From positions 1-50,971 of the forward strand of contig CAYMUL010000024.1 of NCBI GenBank assembly GCA_964393605.1: a stretch of DNA of 50,971 bases, given 5' to 3'. Of the stretch, positions 18,100 through 26,892 are shown one piece after another. Made by a program: the position numbers and the translations under genes. The stretch comes from CAYMUL01 sp964393605. Its GTDB lineage: Bacteria > Bacteroidota > Ignavibacteria > Ignavibacteriales > Ignavibacteriaceae. Each line of letters starts with the position of its first letter. Position 1 is the stretch's first letter. The notes under the pieces are model-generated. The model was given only the letters and a program-made list of their open reading frames with translations, had not been told where the DNA came from and did no database searches.

Positions 18100-19542
18100 A
18101 TGCTTTCATTATCCCAAAAATTTTCGCTTCAACAAAAACTTTCTCCGCAGCAGATTCAATACCAAAAACTTTTGCAGCTAAACACGCTTGCGCTTGAGCA
18201 GAGAATTAAAACAGAACTTGAACTCAATCCTATTCTTGAAGAAGATTTGGAATTGAAAGAAACCGAACCACTTGAAGATGCCGAAGATATTGATTACAAC
18301 GACGAGCAGGATGAATTTACTCTCGAAGATTACATGAACGATGAAGATGAATACGACGATTATTCATCGCAGAATACCGAACAGCAATATGATCCGGTTG
18401 GTTCGTACACTGCTTCTAAAGTTTCTGTTGCAGATCATTTGATGGATCAGCTTGCACTTCTTGATATTGATGAAAATGAACATCGATTGGGGGAAGAGAT
18501 TATCGGAAATCTTGACGAAGACGGATACTTGAAGCGTGAGCTAAACGAAATAGTTGAAGATTTACAATTGTTCGATCACATAGAAGTTGAACTGGAAAAA
18601 GCCGAAGCACTTCTGAAAAAAATTCAATCCTTCGATCCCGTCGGTGTTGCATGTCGTTCACTTCAAGAATGTTTGCTTGTGCAACTTCAACATTCTTCCT
18701 ACGATCCGTACTACACATTTCTCGCCGAACAAATGCTTCGCGAAAATTATGAAGATTTCGTCAACAAACGTTTTGAGTTGCTTCAATCAAAAATGAATTT
18801 ATCTCAAGAGACTTTGAGAAGCGTGCTCGATATTATTCATAAACTAAATCCAAAACCCGGCGAAGGCAACATTGATTCGCTCGAGTTAAATCAGATAACT
18901 CCTGATTTTATAATAGAAAAAGATCGCGATAAATTTATCATTCAATTGAATGACAAAAATATGCCTGTTGTAACCGTCAATAAAACTTATGTCGCTATGC
19001 TTGAAGCGAATAAATGGAAAAAAAATCTTTCTCCGAAAGATAAAGGCACACATAAATTTTTACGCGAGAAATTTGAATCTGCGCGATGGTTTATTGCATG
19101 CATTGAACAACGCCGCGATACTATGATGAAAACTATGCAAGCTATTGTCGAACGTCAGTACGATTTTTTTGAAAGCGGAGCCAAGCATCTTAAACCGATG
19201 GTGTATAAAGATATTGCAGACATGATAGGCATGGACATTTCAACTATCAGTAGAGTTGTGAACGGCAAATTTGTGCAAAGCACTCAAGGCACTCATGAAT
19301 TAAAATATTTTTTCAGCGAAGGATTATCAACCGATTCGGGAGAGGAAGTCTCGAATAAATTTATTAAAGAAAGAATTAAAGAGATTGTTGACAATGAAGA
19401 TAAATCTTCGCCGATGAGCGACGATAAGATTGCAGATATTTTAAATGAAGACGGCGTGCACATCGCCCGAAGAACTATTGCAAAATATCGCGAACAACTT
19501 CGCATTCCCGTTGCGCGCATGAGAAAAGAATTCCGCGGTTAA
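18100..19542 (+). CDS. rpoN: RNA polymerase sigma-54 factor
   Basis: 480 residues. Region I is the glutamine/leucine-rich activator-interaction helix (LSLSQKFSLQQKLSPQQIQY, continuing through ELELNPILEE). An acidic region II follows (about 50-110, rich in D and E). Region III binds core and DNA, with a helix-turn-helix near 370-390 (YKDIADMIGMDISTISRVV) and the RpoN box ARRTIAKYREQL close to the C-terminus, which contacts the -24 promoter element. It directs transcription that needs an AAA+ activator; one is encoded at 46180-47553 and a candidate promoter lies at 24162-24177. Confidence 0.97.
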   Translation: MLSLSQKFSLQQKLSPQQIQYQKLLQLNTLALEQRIKTELELNPILEEDLELKETEPLEDAEDIDYNDEQDEFTLEDYMNDEDEYDDYSSQNTEQQYDPVGSYTASKVSVADHLMDQLALLDIDENEHRLGEEIIGNLDEDGYLKRELNEIVEDLQLFDHIEVELEKAEALLKKIQSFDPVGVACRSLQECLLVQLQHSSYDPYYTFLAEQMLRENYEDFVNKRFELLQSKMNLSQETLRSVLDIIHKLNPKPGEGNIDSLELNQITPDFIIEKDRDKFIIQLNDKNMPVVTVNKTYVAMLEANKWKKNLSPKDKGTHKFLREKFESARWFIACIEQRRDTMMKTMQAIVERQYDFFESGAKHLKPMVYKDIADMIGMDISTISRVVNGKFVQSTQGTHELKYFFSEGLSTDSGEEVSNKFIKERIKEIVDNEDKSSPMSDDKIADILNEDGVHIARRTIAKYREQLRIPVARMRKEFRG

Positions 19543-19560
19543 TTTTCTAAAAATATTTCG

Positions 19561-20178
19561 ATGAATCTTTTTTTTGATATACTCATAATCATTTTACTTT
19601 TTTTGTTATTCGCTTTCTCACATTCGTTGCTCGCAGGATTGAAAATTAAAGAATGGTTGCGCGATAACTTTCCGAAGTTTCTTCCATTTTACAGATTAAC
19701 TTATAACATCATTTCTCTTTTGAGTTTTTATTTAATCTATCTCGTGTCCCCCAAACCAAACCAAATTATTTACGACCTTCCTCATCCGTTCGATTTAATT
19801 ATTCTCATTCCACAGTTCGCAAGTTTGTTTGCTTTTTTCTGGACGACTAAATTTATTAACTCGAAAGAATTCCTCGGCATTGCACAAATTCAACGCGCGA
19901 TGAAAAATAATTATAGCTCCACCGATTTGGATGAAGCATTAACGTTGCGTATCGAAGGACCTTACAAATACAGCCGTCACCCACTTTATTTTTTTCTAAT
20001 CTCTTTTTTATTCTTCAGACCGACGATGGATTTATTTTATCTGATAGTTTTCATTCTCATTGTCATTTATTTTTATGTCGGTTCGATGTATGAGGAAAAA
20101 AAACTTCTCCAAGTTTTCGGCGATGAGTATCGCAATTATCAAAAAACCGTATCAAGAATATTCCCAAAGATTTTATGA
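19561..20178 (+). CDS. Isoprenylcysteine carboxyl methyltransferase-like membrane protein
   Basis: 205 residues with about five membrane segments. The C-terminal block GPYKYSRHPLYFFL, followed after two helices by EEKKLLQVFGDEYRNYQKTV, is the SAM-binding signature of the ICMT/phospholipid methyltransferase/NnrU superfamily. The methyl acceptor in bacteria of this type is not known. Its stop overlaps the next start by four bases (ATGA). Confidence 0.8.
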   Translation: MNLFFDILIIILLFLLFAFSHSLLAGLKIKEWLRDNFPKFLPFYRLTYNIISLLSFYLIYLVSPKPNQIIYDLPHPFDLIILIPQFASLFAFFWTTKFINSKEFLGIAQIQRAMKNNYSSTDLDEALTLRIEGPYKYSRHPLYFFLISFLFFRPTMDLFYLIVFILIVIYFYVGSMYEEKKLLQVFGDEYRNYQKTVSRIFPKIL

Positions 20179-21998
20179 AGTTACTTTTTATTCTGTTCAC
20201 AACACTTGCAACACTATTCGCCCAAACCGAAGAACCGGATGTTGCAACTTTCGGCGATGAAGCGATAAAGTTTTCAGAATTCAAAAACAGATTTCAGCTC
20301 ACTCCTCTTTCAAACTACGCCGGAAGTGATGAAGCAATCAACCGCCGAAATTTTCTCTACACTCTTGTCGCTGAAAAATTGTGGGCGATGGAAGCGGTTA
20401 AATATGGCTTTGATACTTCTGATTTAATGAAAACTACTTTTAAAGCGATTGAAAAAATGTTTCTGCGCGATGCACTTTTTAAAGATGAGATTGCAAGTAA
20501 AGTTAAAATTTCCGATCAAGAGATAAGCGAGCAATATCAACGTGCAACAACTTATTTGACTTTCAACTTTCTCTTTTCTTCCGATTCAACCGAAATATTT
20601 TATTTGTATGATGAACTACGCAAAGGTGTGCCGTTCGATTCAATTTTTTTCAACCGCGATGAATCTGCATATCAATATGAGCCGATTGAATATGATTTCG
20701 ACAAAGTTGAACAATCAATTGCCGATTTGCTTTTCACATTGAAGAATGGTGGGGATTTTACTGCACCGTACAATGAATCTTCCGGCTGGTTTATTTTTTA
20801 CTGCCGCGAAAAACTTCTCGCCGATCCGCCGCCGAACGAACGTCAAAAACTTATGAGCAGAGTAAAGGAAAATTTACAAACTCAAAAAACGGATGAGATT
20901 TATCAAGCATATCACAAGAAGTTTTTTGTCGGGAAAAAAATAGAAACTAACGGTGTTCTATTTTGGAGTTTGCGCGATCGCATTTACAAAATCTTTACCG
21001 AAAAGAAAGCGGAAAAAAAATTCAATCGCTCCGGCAATTTATCTCTGGATAAAAACGATTTTCAAAAAATAGAAACGGGATTCGGAAATGATTCTCTTTC
21101 TCTTCCGTTTATCAAAATTGAAAATCAGCCCGTTTCTTTTATAGAATTTTTACGCGCATTTCAATATGAAGGTTTTTATGTTGATACACTTGATGAAAAT
21201 ATTCTTGCTTCGCGAATGAATTTTAGAGTGAGAAATATGATTGAGCAGGAACTTCTTGCACGAGAAGCACTTGAGCGTGGCTACAATAAATTACCCGAAG
21301 TTGAGAACGATATCAAGATGTGGAAAGAAAGTTATCTCTTTCAACTTTACAGAAATTCTTTTCGCGATTCCATTTCTTTTACTGAAAATGATTTGCGTGA
21401 ATTTTATAACGATGCGAAGAATGATACTTCTGCGTTGATGATTAATGTCGTTGAAATTTTAACCGATAGTTTGGAAGTGATTGAAAAAATATTTTTAGAA
21501 TTACAAAACGGGAGCGAGTTTAAAAATCTTGCAGGTAAATACACAATCAGAACTTCCACGAGGGCGACGAATGGTGAATTCGGATTTCAACCGGTGTATG
21601 CAATGAGTGAAATTGGAAGAATTGCCGCGAGGATGAAAGTCGGTGAAATTTACGGACCGCTAAAACTTGCCGAAGGATATTCTCTCTTTCAACTTATCGG
21701 AAAGAAAGAAAGTTTTGGCGGGAGCAGTTCGTTTGAGGAATCAAAAAAGAATATCGAAGAGCAATACAGAACAAAAAAACTTCAAGAGATTGTTGAGAAG
21801 AAAACCGTTGAGTTCTCGAAAAAATATAATTTAAAGTTGAATGAAGAACTTGTAGTTAACTCCATCGAACTTGAAAATTTAAGGATGTTGACTTTTCGTT
21901 TGATGGGCTTCGGAGGTAGAATTACAGCGGTTCCCCTCACTCCTCTTTATTATGAATGGATTGAATCATTCAAAAAACAAGATGAAGAAATTCCGTAA
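20175..21998 (+). CDS. PpiC/SurA-like peptidyl-prolyl isomerase, secreted
   Basis: 607 residues with a signal peptide (MKLLFILFTTLATLFAQ). A helical chaperone-like N-terminal part (about 20-110) is followed by divergent parvulin-like segments. The clearest rotamase stretch is about 420-510 (MINVVEILTDSLEVI, then GEFGFQPVYAMSEIGRIAARMKVGEIYGPLKLAEGYSLFQLIGK). It is expected to fold outer-membrane or T9SS-exported proteins in the periplasm. The first parvulin domain is poorly conserved and may be chaperone only. Confidence 0.85.
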   Translation: MKLLFILFTTLATLFAQTEEPDVATFGDEAIKFSEFKNRFQLTPLSNYAGSDEAINRRNFLYTLVAEKLWAMEAVKYGFDTSDLMKTTFKAIEKMFLRDALFKDEIASKVKISDQEISEQYQRATTYLTFNFLFSSDSTEIFYLYDELRKGVPFDSIFFNRDESAYQYEPIEYDFDKVEQSIADLLFTLKNGGDFTAPYNESSGWFIFYCREKLLADPPPNERQKLMSRVKENLQTQKTDEIYQAYHKKFFVGKKIETNGVLFWSLRDRIYKIFTEKKAEKKFNRSGNLSLDKNDFQKIETGFGNDSLSLPFIKIENQPVSFIEFLRAFQYEGFYVDTLDENILASRMNFRVRNMIEQELLAREALERGYNKLPEVENDIKMWKESYLFQLYRNSFRDSISFTENDLREFYNDAKNDTSALMINVVEILTDSLEVIEKIFLELQNGSEFKNLAGKYTIRTSTRATNGEFGFQPVYAMSEIGRIAARMKVGEIYGPLKLAEGYSLFQLIGKKESFGGSSSFEESKKNIEEQYRTKKLQEIVEKKTVEFSKKYNLKLNEELVVNSIELENLRMLTFRLMGFGGRITAVPLTPLYYEWIESFKKQDEEIP

Positions 21999-22131
21999 TG
22001 TTTTTTCAATTACGCTTTAAGAAGTTCAGCATCTTTTTCCGTGGGCTTGAGAGCAACTAACCCTATGTAGCGCGACGAATTATTTCTCAGCGATAATCTG
22101 TTGCATCAGTGTTATCTGTGTGCTATTGTTT
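21999..22131. other. Intergenic, no gene seen
   Basis: Runs from the end of the isomerase gene to repeat D1. CGTAAT/ATTACG around the stop codon could pair, but no proper T-tract follows and I do not call a terminator. The stretch 22374-22613 after repeat D1 also shows no gene. Confidence 0.4.
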
Positions 22132-22373
22132 TTTTTCACCGCAATGACGCTAAGCCGCAAAGTGAAATTCATTTTTAATTTGTAATTTTTAATTAATCAA
22201 TATCATCCGCGTGCCTTTAAATCTTAGTGCAAACTTAGTGATCTTAGTGTCTCAGTGGTAAATAAAGAAGTTAAACCACGTAGACACGAAGGACACTGAG
22301 AAACACTAAGCCAATTTTTTTTAACCGCAAAGACGCTAAGCCGCAAAGTGAAATTCATTTTTAATTTGTAATT
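22132..22373. repeat. Dispersed repeat D (CCGCAAAGACGCTAAG family), copy 1
   Basis: About 240 bases recurring at 23634-23885. It starts and ends with units of CCGCAAAGACGCTAAGCCGC type. Between them lies a long imperfect hairpin: left arm 22223-22259 (CTTAGTG repeated about every ten bases) and right arm 22275-22310 (ACCACGTAGACACGAAGG..., ending CACTAAG), with a 15-base loop. No reading frame is seen in it. Confidence 0.85.
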
Positions 22374-22613
22374 GCTTCTCAGTTATTAGCCAACTCTCTC
22401 TGAGTTGCCATCTCGCAGAAAAATTTTGGATGCAAACAAAATTTCTGTTTAACTTTGCCGTGAATAATAAAATGGAAATAATAAATAGAGTAACGTTCCG
22501 AGAAAGATTATGAATCATTTACAAAAAACAAATTCGTGTTTTGAAGTTAGAATGCACAACCGCTATACGGATTTTCGACGGGAGAATTAACGTTATCTTC
22601 TTATAAAACGAAC

Positions 22614-22670
22614 TTGATCTTGTCTAAATATGGTTTTATATTTAGGCCAAAATAAAGACAAATAAAGGAC
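22614..22670 (+). promoter_or_regulatory. Promoter with overlapping palindromic operator and RBS of the Phd/ParE module
   Basis: TTGATC at 22614-22619 and TATATT at 22637-22642 are 17 bases apart, a good sigma-70-type promoter. A perfect eight-base inverted repeat CTAAATAT-GGTTTT-ATATTTAG (22624-22645) covers the -10 box, as expected for an operator bound by the antitoxin. The ribosome-binding site AAAGGAC is at 22664-22670. Confidence 0.6.
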
Positions 22671-22675
22671 ACGAA

Positions 22676-22966
22676 ATGAAAAATATATCAGTTGCAAATG
22701 ACATAATTCCCGTCGGTAAGTTCAAATCCGGTTTAGCGAAATATCTTAAGGAAATTCAGGATAAGCGCAATTCTTTGATAATAACTCAAAACGGTAAACC
22801 TGCCGGTGTGTTAATCTCGCCATCGGAATTTGATGATTTGAGACAAACAAAACAATTCATCGATTCAATTTCTCGTGGTTTATCTGATTCTGAAAAAGGA
22901 GATGTACTATCTACTTCACGGCTGAGAAGCGAATTACAAAAGTCACGAGCCGGAAAAGAAAGATGA
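22676..22966 (+). CDS. Phd/YefM-type antitoxin
   Basis: 96 residues. The N-terminal Phd/YefM DNA-binding fold is visible in VGKFKSGLAKYLKEI followed by SLIITQNGKPAGVLISPSEF. The C-terminal tail is charged and probably disordered, suited to binding and neutralising the toxin. It overlaps the ParE gene by four bases. The pair is flanked on both sides by dispersed repeats, which suggests acquisition or maintenance in a repeat-rich accessory site. Confidence 0.9.
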   Translation: MKNISVANDIIPVGKFKSGLAKYLKEIQDKRNSLIITQNGKPAGVLISPSEFDDLRQTKQFIDSISRGLSDSEKGDVLSTSRLRSELQKSRAGKER

Positions 22967-23268
22967 AAATCTTCTGGACAAAGGAAGCATTATTACGCCT
23001 TCAAGCAATTGAAGAATACATTTCTAGAGACAACCCAAGAATTGCAATTGAATTTGTTGATAAATTAATATCTCTTGCCGAGACAATATTAGATCATCCG
23101 GGAAAGGGGAGAATTGTTCCTGAATTATCATTGGAGAATGTTCGGGAGTTGTTATATAAAAATTATCGGATAGTTTATTTGCTTAAGAAAAACTCGATAG
23201 ATATTCTTACGATATTCGAAGGACACCAGTTATTGAAAAAAGGAGAAATATTTAGAAGTAAAAACTAA
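22963..23268 (+). CDS. ParE/RelE-superfamily toxin
   Basis: 101 residues. ParE-like pattern: an N-terminal strand KIFWTKEALLRLQAIEEYI, helix NPRIAIEFVDKLI, then GKGRIVPEL, VRELLYKNYRIVYLL and a C-terminal IFEGHQLL. In this family toxins act on DNA gyrase (ParE) or ribosome-bound mRNA (RelE). The arrangement of NYRIVY and the lack of RelE catalytic basic residues favour ParE, but this is not certain. Confidence 0.9.
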   Translation: MKIFWTKEALLRLQAIEEYISRDNPRIAIEFVDKLISLAETILDHPGKGRIVPELSLENVRELLYKNYRIVYLLKKNSIDILTIFEGHQLLKKGEIFRSKN

Positions 23269-23335
23269 GAAAAGGATATAACCCTCTGCTCAACAATGAC
23301 TGCATTTTTCGGCTTTCCTTGTGTGCAATTGATTA

Positions 23336-23387
23336 TTTTTTCACCGCAAAGACGCTAAGCCGCAAAATGAAATTCATTTTTAATTAC
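23336..23387. repeat. Single unit of repeat D
   Basis: A solitary unit TCACCGCAAAGACGCTAAGC plus the A/T tail AAATTCATTTTTAATT, matching the edge of repeat D, lies 68 bases after the ParE toxin gene. Confidence 0.7.
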
Positions 23388-23440
23388 TCGCGTCTGCCCG
23401 TATTTTTCTTTATCCTTCTCTTTATCTTACTCTTCTTCTT

Positions 23441-23631
23441 CGAAGCCAATTCTTTTTTAACCGCAAAGCTCGCGAAAGTGCGCAGTGGATTTTTTATTTT
23501 TACTTGCTCTCGGTGCTATATTATTTTTCCCTAATCTTCGTAGAAGATTCATAATTGTAGAGAAATTATTAGACAGAACCAGATCATCGTAGATGATCAA
23601 TTATAGAATATTGTTACCTGTTATCGCTATT
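23441..23631. repeat. Dispersed hairpin repeat C, copy 1
   Basis: 191 bases also present, near identical, at 50781-50971. It begins CGAAGCCAATTC, includes a degenerate CCGCAAAG unit and carries two GTA-loop hairpins: AATCTTC-GTA-GAAGATT (23533-23549) and GATCATC-GTA-GATGATC (23582-23598). The linkers match those of repeat A, so A and C are related. Confidence 0.9.
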
Positions 23632-23633
23632 AA

Positions 23634-23885
23634 TTTTTTTCACCGCAAAGACGCCAAGACGCAAAGTGAACTTCATTTTTAATTTGTAATTTTTAATTAA
23701 TCAATATCATCCGCGTGCCTTTAAATCTTAGTGCAAACTTAGTGATCTTAGTGTCTCAGTGGTAAATAAAGAAGTTAAACCACGTAGACACGAAGGACAC
23801 TTAGGAACACTAAGCCAATTTCTTTTTAACCGCAAAGACGCCAAGACGCAAAGTGAACTTCATTTTTAATTTTTAATTTGTAATT
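23634..23885. repeat. Dispersed repeat D, copy 2
   Basis: Near-copy of 22132-22373 including the long imperfect hairpin. The edge units read CCGCAAAGACGCCAAGACGC here rather than ...GCTAAGCCGC. It directly abuts repeat C copy 1. The stretch 23886-24161 after it shows no gene. Confidence 0.85.
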
Positions 23886-24161
23886 ATTAATTGTTTCTGT
23901 GGAAATGTTTTTCTCTTTTTCTTATTTCTCCCCCAATTCATCATTTCACTGTAAATTTTTTCAACGTGTGCGACTTTAATTTTTCAACACTTTAACTCAT
24001 TGTATTATTTAGTTTTACTACATCGTTGAATATTCCGCGATGAAGTTTTCAACACCGGCATAACTGCGGCTTCATTTCTTAATTAAAATATTTTCTCCCC
24101 AACTCTTTTTATTACAAATCCTTACGAAGAAAAAAAATATTCTCAACCAAAAAAAAATTTG

Positions 24162-24177
24162 TGGCACTCTAATTGTT
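24162..24177 (+). promoter_or_regulatory. Candidate sigma-54 (-24/-12) promoter of the redox module
   Basis: TGGCAC (24162-24167), five bases, then TTGTT (24173-24177) matches the sigma-54 consensus TGGCAC-N5-TTGCW at spacing and all positions except T for C in the -12 box. It lies 36 bases before the first gene of the module. rpoN is encoded at 18100-19542. Confidence 0.55.
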
Positions 24178-24212
24178 ATACTATGATGAACTTTAACTGA
24201 AAGGTAAAAATC

Positions 24213-24899
24213 ATGGTCGCACTATTTGTGTTAATAACATTCGTGTTAATAATTTCAATAAACCTAATTGTAACGAAGATTAGAGATAAGAAAATTGCAG
24301 TCTTTGAAGAAAGCGCAGAACATGCCGCAAGCAGTTACGCAGTCTTTACAAAAGATTCAATCTACGTACCGAAAGATGTCTATTTCAATCCGAATCATAC
24401 TTGGGCATCAATCACCGGTGAAGGAAATCTTTCGATCGGAGTTGATGATTTCATAAACAAGATTGTTCAACCTGGTTCGATTCATCTGTTTGCAAAGAAT
24501 GGAGATCGAATTCAAAAAGGAGATAATCTTTTCGAACTTCATAAAGGCAATAAAAAAATTGTTGTTAAATCTCCTGTAACGGGAATCGTCAACGCTGTTA
24601 ATCATCGCGCGGTAAATAATACTTCTTCACTGAAGGAAGATCCTTACGAAGAAAACTGGTTGTTGCAAGTTGATCCGCAAAGGCTGGGCGATTCACTCGC
24701 CGCAATGCACATTGGCAAGCCCGTTGTACAATGGATGAAAAATGAGATTGAGCGATTTAAAGATTTCCTCAGCACTTTACATCTCGCCGCTTCCCCTGTT
24801 GGCGCAACAATGTACGACGGTGGAAATATTGTTGAAGGTGTTTTCACTTCTTTCGATGATGAAGTTGCTAAAAAATTTGAATCTGAATTTTTGAGTTGA
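24213..24899 (+). CDS. Membrane-anchored GcvH-like (lipoyl-domain-like) protein
   Basis: 228 residues. One N-terminal membrane helix (2-20) is followed by a glycine-cleavage-H-like barrel (about 55-150; HTWASITGEGNLSIGVDDFINKIV then PGSIHLFAKNGDRIQKGDNLFEL and SPVTGIVNAVN). Aligned on the SPV block, the residue at the lipoyl-lysine position is Asn, so lipoylation is unlikely. The C-terminal part contains GATMYDGGNI, shared with the second H-like protein of this operon. It is the first gene of the redox module, with ribosome-binding site AAAGG. An assembly or docking role in the complex is inference. Confidence 0.75.
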   Translation: MVALFVLITFVLIISINLIVTKIRDKKIAVFEESAEHAASSYAVFTKDSIYVPKDVYFNPNHTWASITGEGNLSIGVDDFINKIVQPGSIHLFAKNGDRIQKGDNLFELHKGNKKIVVKSPVTGIVNAVNHRAVNNTSSLKEDPYEENWLLQVDPQRLGDSLAAMHIGKPVVQWMKNEIERFKDFLSTLHLAASPVGATMYDGGNIVEGVFTSFDDEVAKKFESEFLS

Positions 24900-24907
24900 G
24901 GAACACA

Positions 24908-25687
24908 ATGACAAAGAAGAAAGCATTATTGATAGACATTACACTCTGCGTCGGTTGCGGTGCGTGTAGCGATGCATGTAGAGAACAAAACAAACTTCCC
25001 GAAGTTTCGGATGAGTTGAACAAAAATATTCTTTCCGACAAAAATTATACTGCGCTGGAGGAACATGGCGATTACTACGTTCGCCGGTTGTGCCAGCATT
25101 GCGATGATCCATCGTGTGTTTCGGTTTGTCCGGTTGGTGCGTTCACAAAAACTAAATTAGGTCCTGTTCTTTACGACGAAACAAAATGTATCGGCTGCCG
25201 CTATTGCATGCAAGCATGTCCGTTTCAAGTTCCCCGTTACGAATGGGGTAGCACTTCACCGCGTGTAAGAAAATGCGTTATGTGTTATGATAGAATAAAA
25301 GATGGCGGCACAACTGCATGCGCAGAGGCATGCCCGACCGGCGCAACAATTTTCGGTGATAGAGATGAACTGCTTGAAATCGCCCGTCAAAGAATTTTGG
25401 ATAACCCGGAACAATATCATCGTTTAATTTACGGAGAGAAAGAAGTTGGCGGAACTTCGGTTTTATATTTGTCCTCCGTGCCGTTTGAAGAGCTTGGCTT
25501 TAGAACAAACTTACCGAGGAGAGCAATGCCGAATTATACATGGGATGCTTTATCAAAAATTCCTTCTGTCGTTGTTGTCGGCGGTGTAATGCTTTCGGGA
25601 TTTTACTGGTTGACAAACCGTAAAAATGAAATTGCAAAAGAAGAAAGAATGGAAAATGAAAATCAAAATTCCGGGAGAGAACAATGA
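24908..25687 (+). CDS. Four-cluster ferredoxin subunit, HybA/NrfC/HmcB-like
   Basis: 259 residues from the ATG at 24908, which follows GAGG; a TTG at 24896 overlapping the previous gene is less likely. Four cysteine groups for [4Fe-4S] clusters: CVGCGACSDAC, CQHCDDPSCVSVCPVGAF, CIGCRYCMQACPF and CVMCYDRIKDGGTTACAEAC. A single C-terminal membrane helix (about 218-236) would tie it to the NrfD subunit. No Tat or Sec signal is present, so the clusters should face the cytoplasm unless it is co-exported. It passes electrons between NrfD/quinone and a partner. Confidence 0.9.
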   Translation: MTKKKALLIDITLCVGCGACSDACREQNKLPEVSDELNKNILSDKNYTALEEHGDYYVRRLCQHCDDPSCVSVCPVGAFTKTKLGPVLYDETKCIGCRYCMQACPFQVPRYEWGSTSPRVRKCVMCYDRIKDGGTTACAEACPTGATIFGDRDELLEIARQRILDNPEQYHRLIYGEKEVGGTSVLYLSSVPFEELGFRTNLPRRAMPNYTWDALSKIPSVVVVGGVMLSGFYWLTNRKNEIAKEERMENENQNSGREQ

Positions 25688-26892
25688 ACACTATAACATC
25701 ATTCATTAAAAAATATTTTTGGAAAACCGTTGCGGTGATAATTTTATCTGCCGGAGGTTATTCAATTTATTTGCGATTCACCGAAGGACTTGGTGCCGCA
25801 ACAAATCTATCCGATGAATTTCCGTGGGGATTGTGGATAGGTTTTGATATACTTTCCGGTGTCGGTTTAGCCGCGGGAGGATTTACACTCTGCGCAATCG
25901 TTTATATCTTTAACATAAAAAAATTCAAACCGATAATCCGTCCGACAATATTAACAGCATTTCTCGGATATTTGCTCGTCATCTTCGCATTGCTATTCGA
26001 TCTTGGAAGACCGTGGGCAATATGGCATGCATTAGTTATGTGGAATCCCCGTTCGGTTATGTTCGAAGTTGCGTGGTGCGTAATGCTTTACACAACGGTT
26101 TTGTTTTTAGAATTCAGTCCCGTGATATTGGAAAAATATAATTTGCCACGATTGACGAAAGTACTAAAATCAATTTCAATACCGCTTGTAGTTGCAGGCG
26201 TATTGCTTTCAACACTGCATCAATCTTCACTCGGCTCGCTTTACTTAATTGTGCCGGCAAAGATGCATCCGTTGTGGTACTCGAACTTGTTGCCGATATA
26301 TTTTTATTTAAGTGCAATCGGAGTTGGTTGTGCAATGGTAATCTTTGAATCATTTTTAAGCGCGAAAGCATTTAAAAAGCAACTCGAATTTTCTCTCGTT
26401 AGTGAAATAGGAAGATGGATTGTTGTCGCTCTTTCCATTTACTTCACAGTCAAATTGATGGACTTGATCTCGAGCGATAAAATAAAATATTTATTCGATG
26501 GAAGTTTTGAAGCAAATTTATTTTTGCTCGAGATGATTCTCGGAGTGGTAATTCCTGTAGCGTTGCTTATGTTTCATAAAATCAGAACGAACCGTGTTTG
26601 GCTTTTCATCTGTGCAAGTTCTGTTATCGGCGGATTTTTATTGAATAGAATGAATGTTAGCATAACGTCCATTCAAGCATTTGCAACTGCGGATTATTTT
26701 CCTTCGGTGTTTGAAATTATGATTACTCTCTTCATCATCACATTGGGAGTTATCATCTTCAATATTACTGCAAGAAATTTTAATCTATTCCCTGAGGAAA
26801 CGCATTCGGTTAAAAAAATTGTAGCCGATTTTCAAGTTGTAACCGAAAAGAAAAGAACACTTACGAATCTTGTTACGGAGAACAAGTCATGA
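25684..26892 (+). CDS. NrfD/HybB family integral membrane subunit
   Basis: 402 residues with about ten membrane helices. Typical NrfD/PsrC-family features include EFPWGLWIGFDILSGVGLAAGGF, FALLFDLGRPWAIWHALVMWNPRSVMFEV and LSTLHQSSLGSLYLIVPAKMHPLWYS. Such subunits bind menaquinone/quinol without heme. It overlaps the ferredoxin start and the next gene by four bases each, so all are co-translated. It is the membrane core of the module. Confidence 0.93.
   Translation: MNTITSFIKKYFWKTVAVIILSAGGYSIYLRFTEGLGAATNLSDEFPWGLWIGFDILSGVGLAAGGFTLCAIVYIFNIKKFKPIIRPTILTAFLGYLLVIFALLFDLGRPWAIWHALVMWNPRSVMFEVAWCVMLYTTVLFLEFSPVILEKYNLPRLTKVLKSISIPLVVAGVLLSTLHQSSLGSLYLIVPAKMHPLWYSNLLPIYFYLSAIGVGCAMVIFESFLSAKAFKKQLEFSLVSEIGRWIVVALSIYFTVKLMDLISSDKIKYLFDGSFEANLFLLEMILGVVIPVALLMFHKIRTNRVWLFICASSVIGGFLLNRMNVSITSIQAFATADYFPSVFEIMITLFIITLGVIIFNITARNFNLFPEETHSVKKIVADFQVVTEKKRTLTNLVTENKS

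Noticed and set aside
24896..24907. TTG start for the ferredoxin gene overlapping the previous stop
   Set aside because: ATG at 24908 follows a good GAGG site and keeps the N-terminus close to the first cluster motif.
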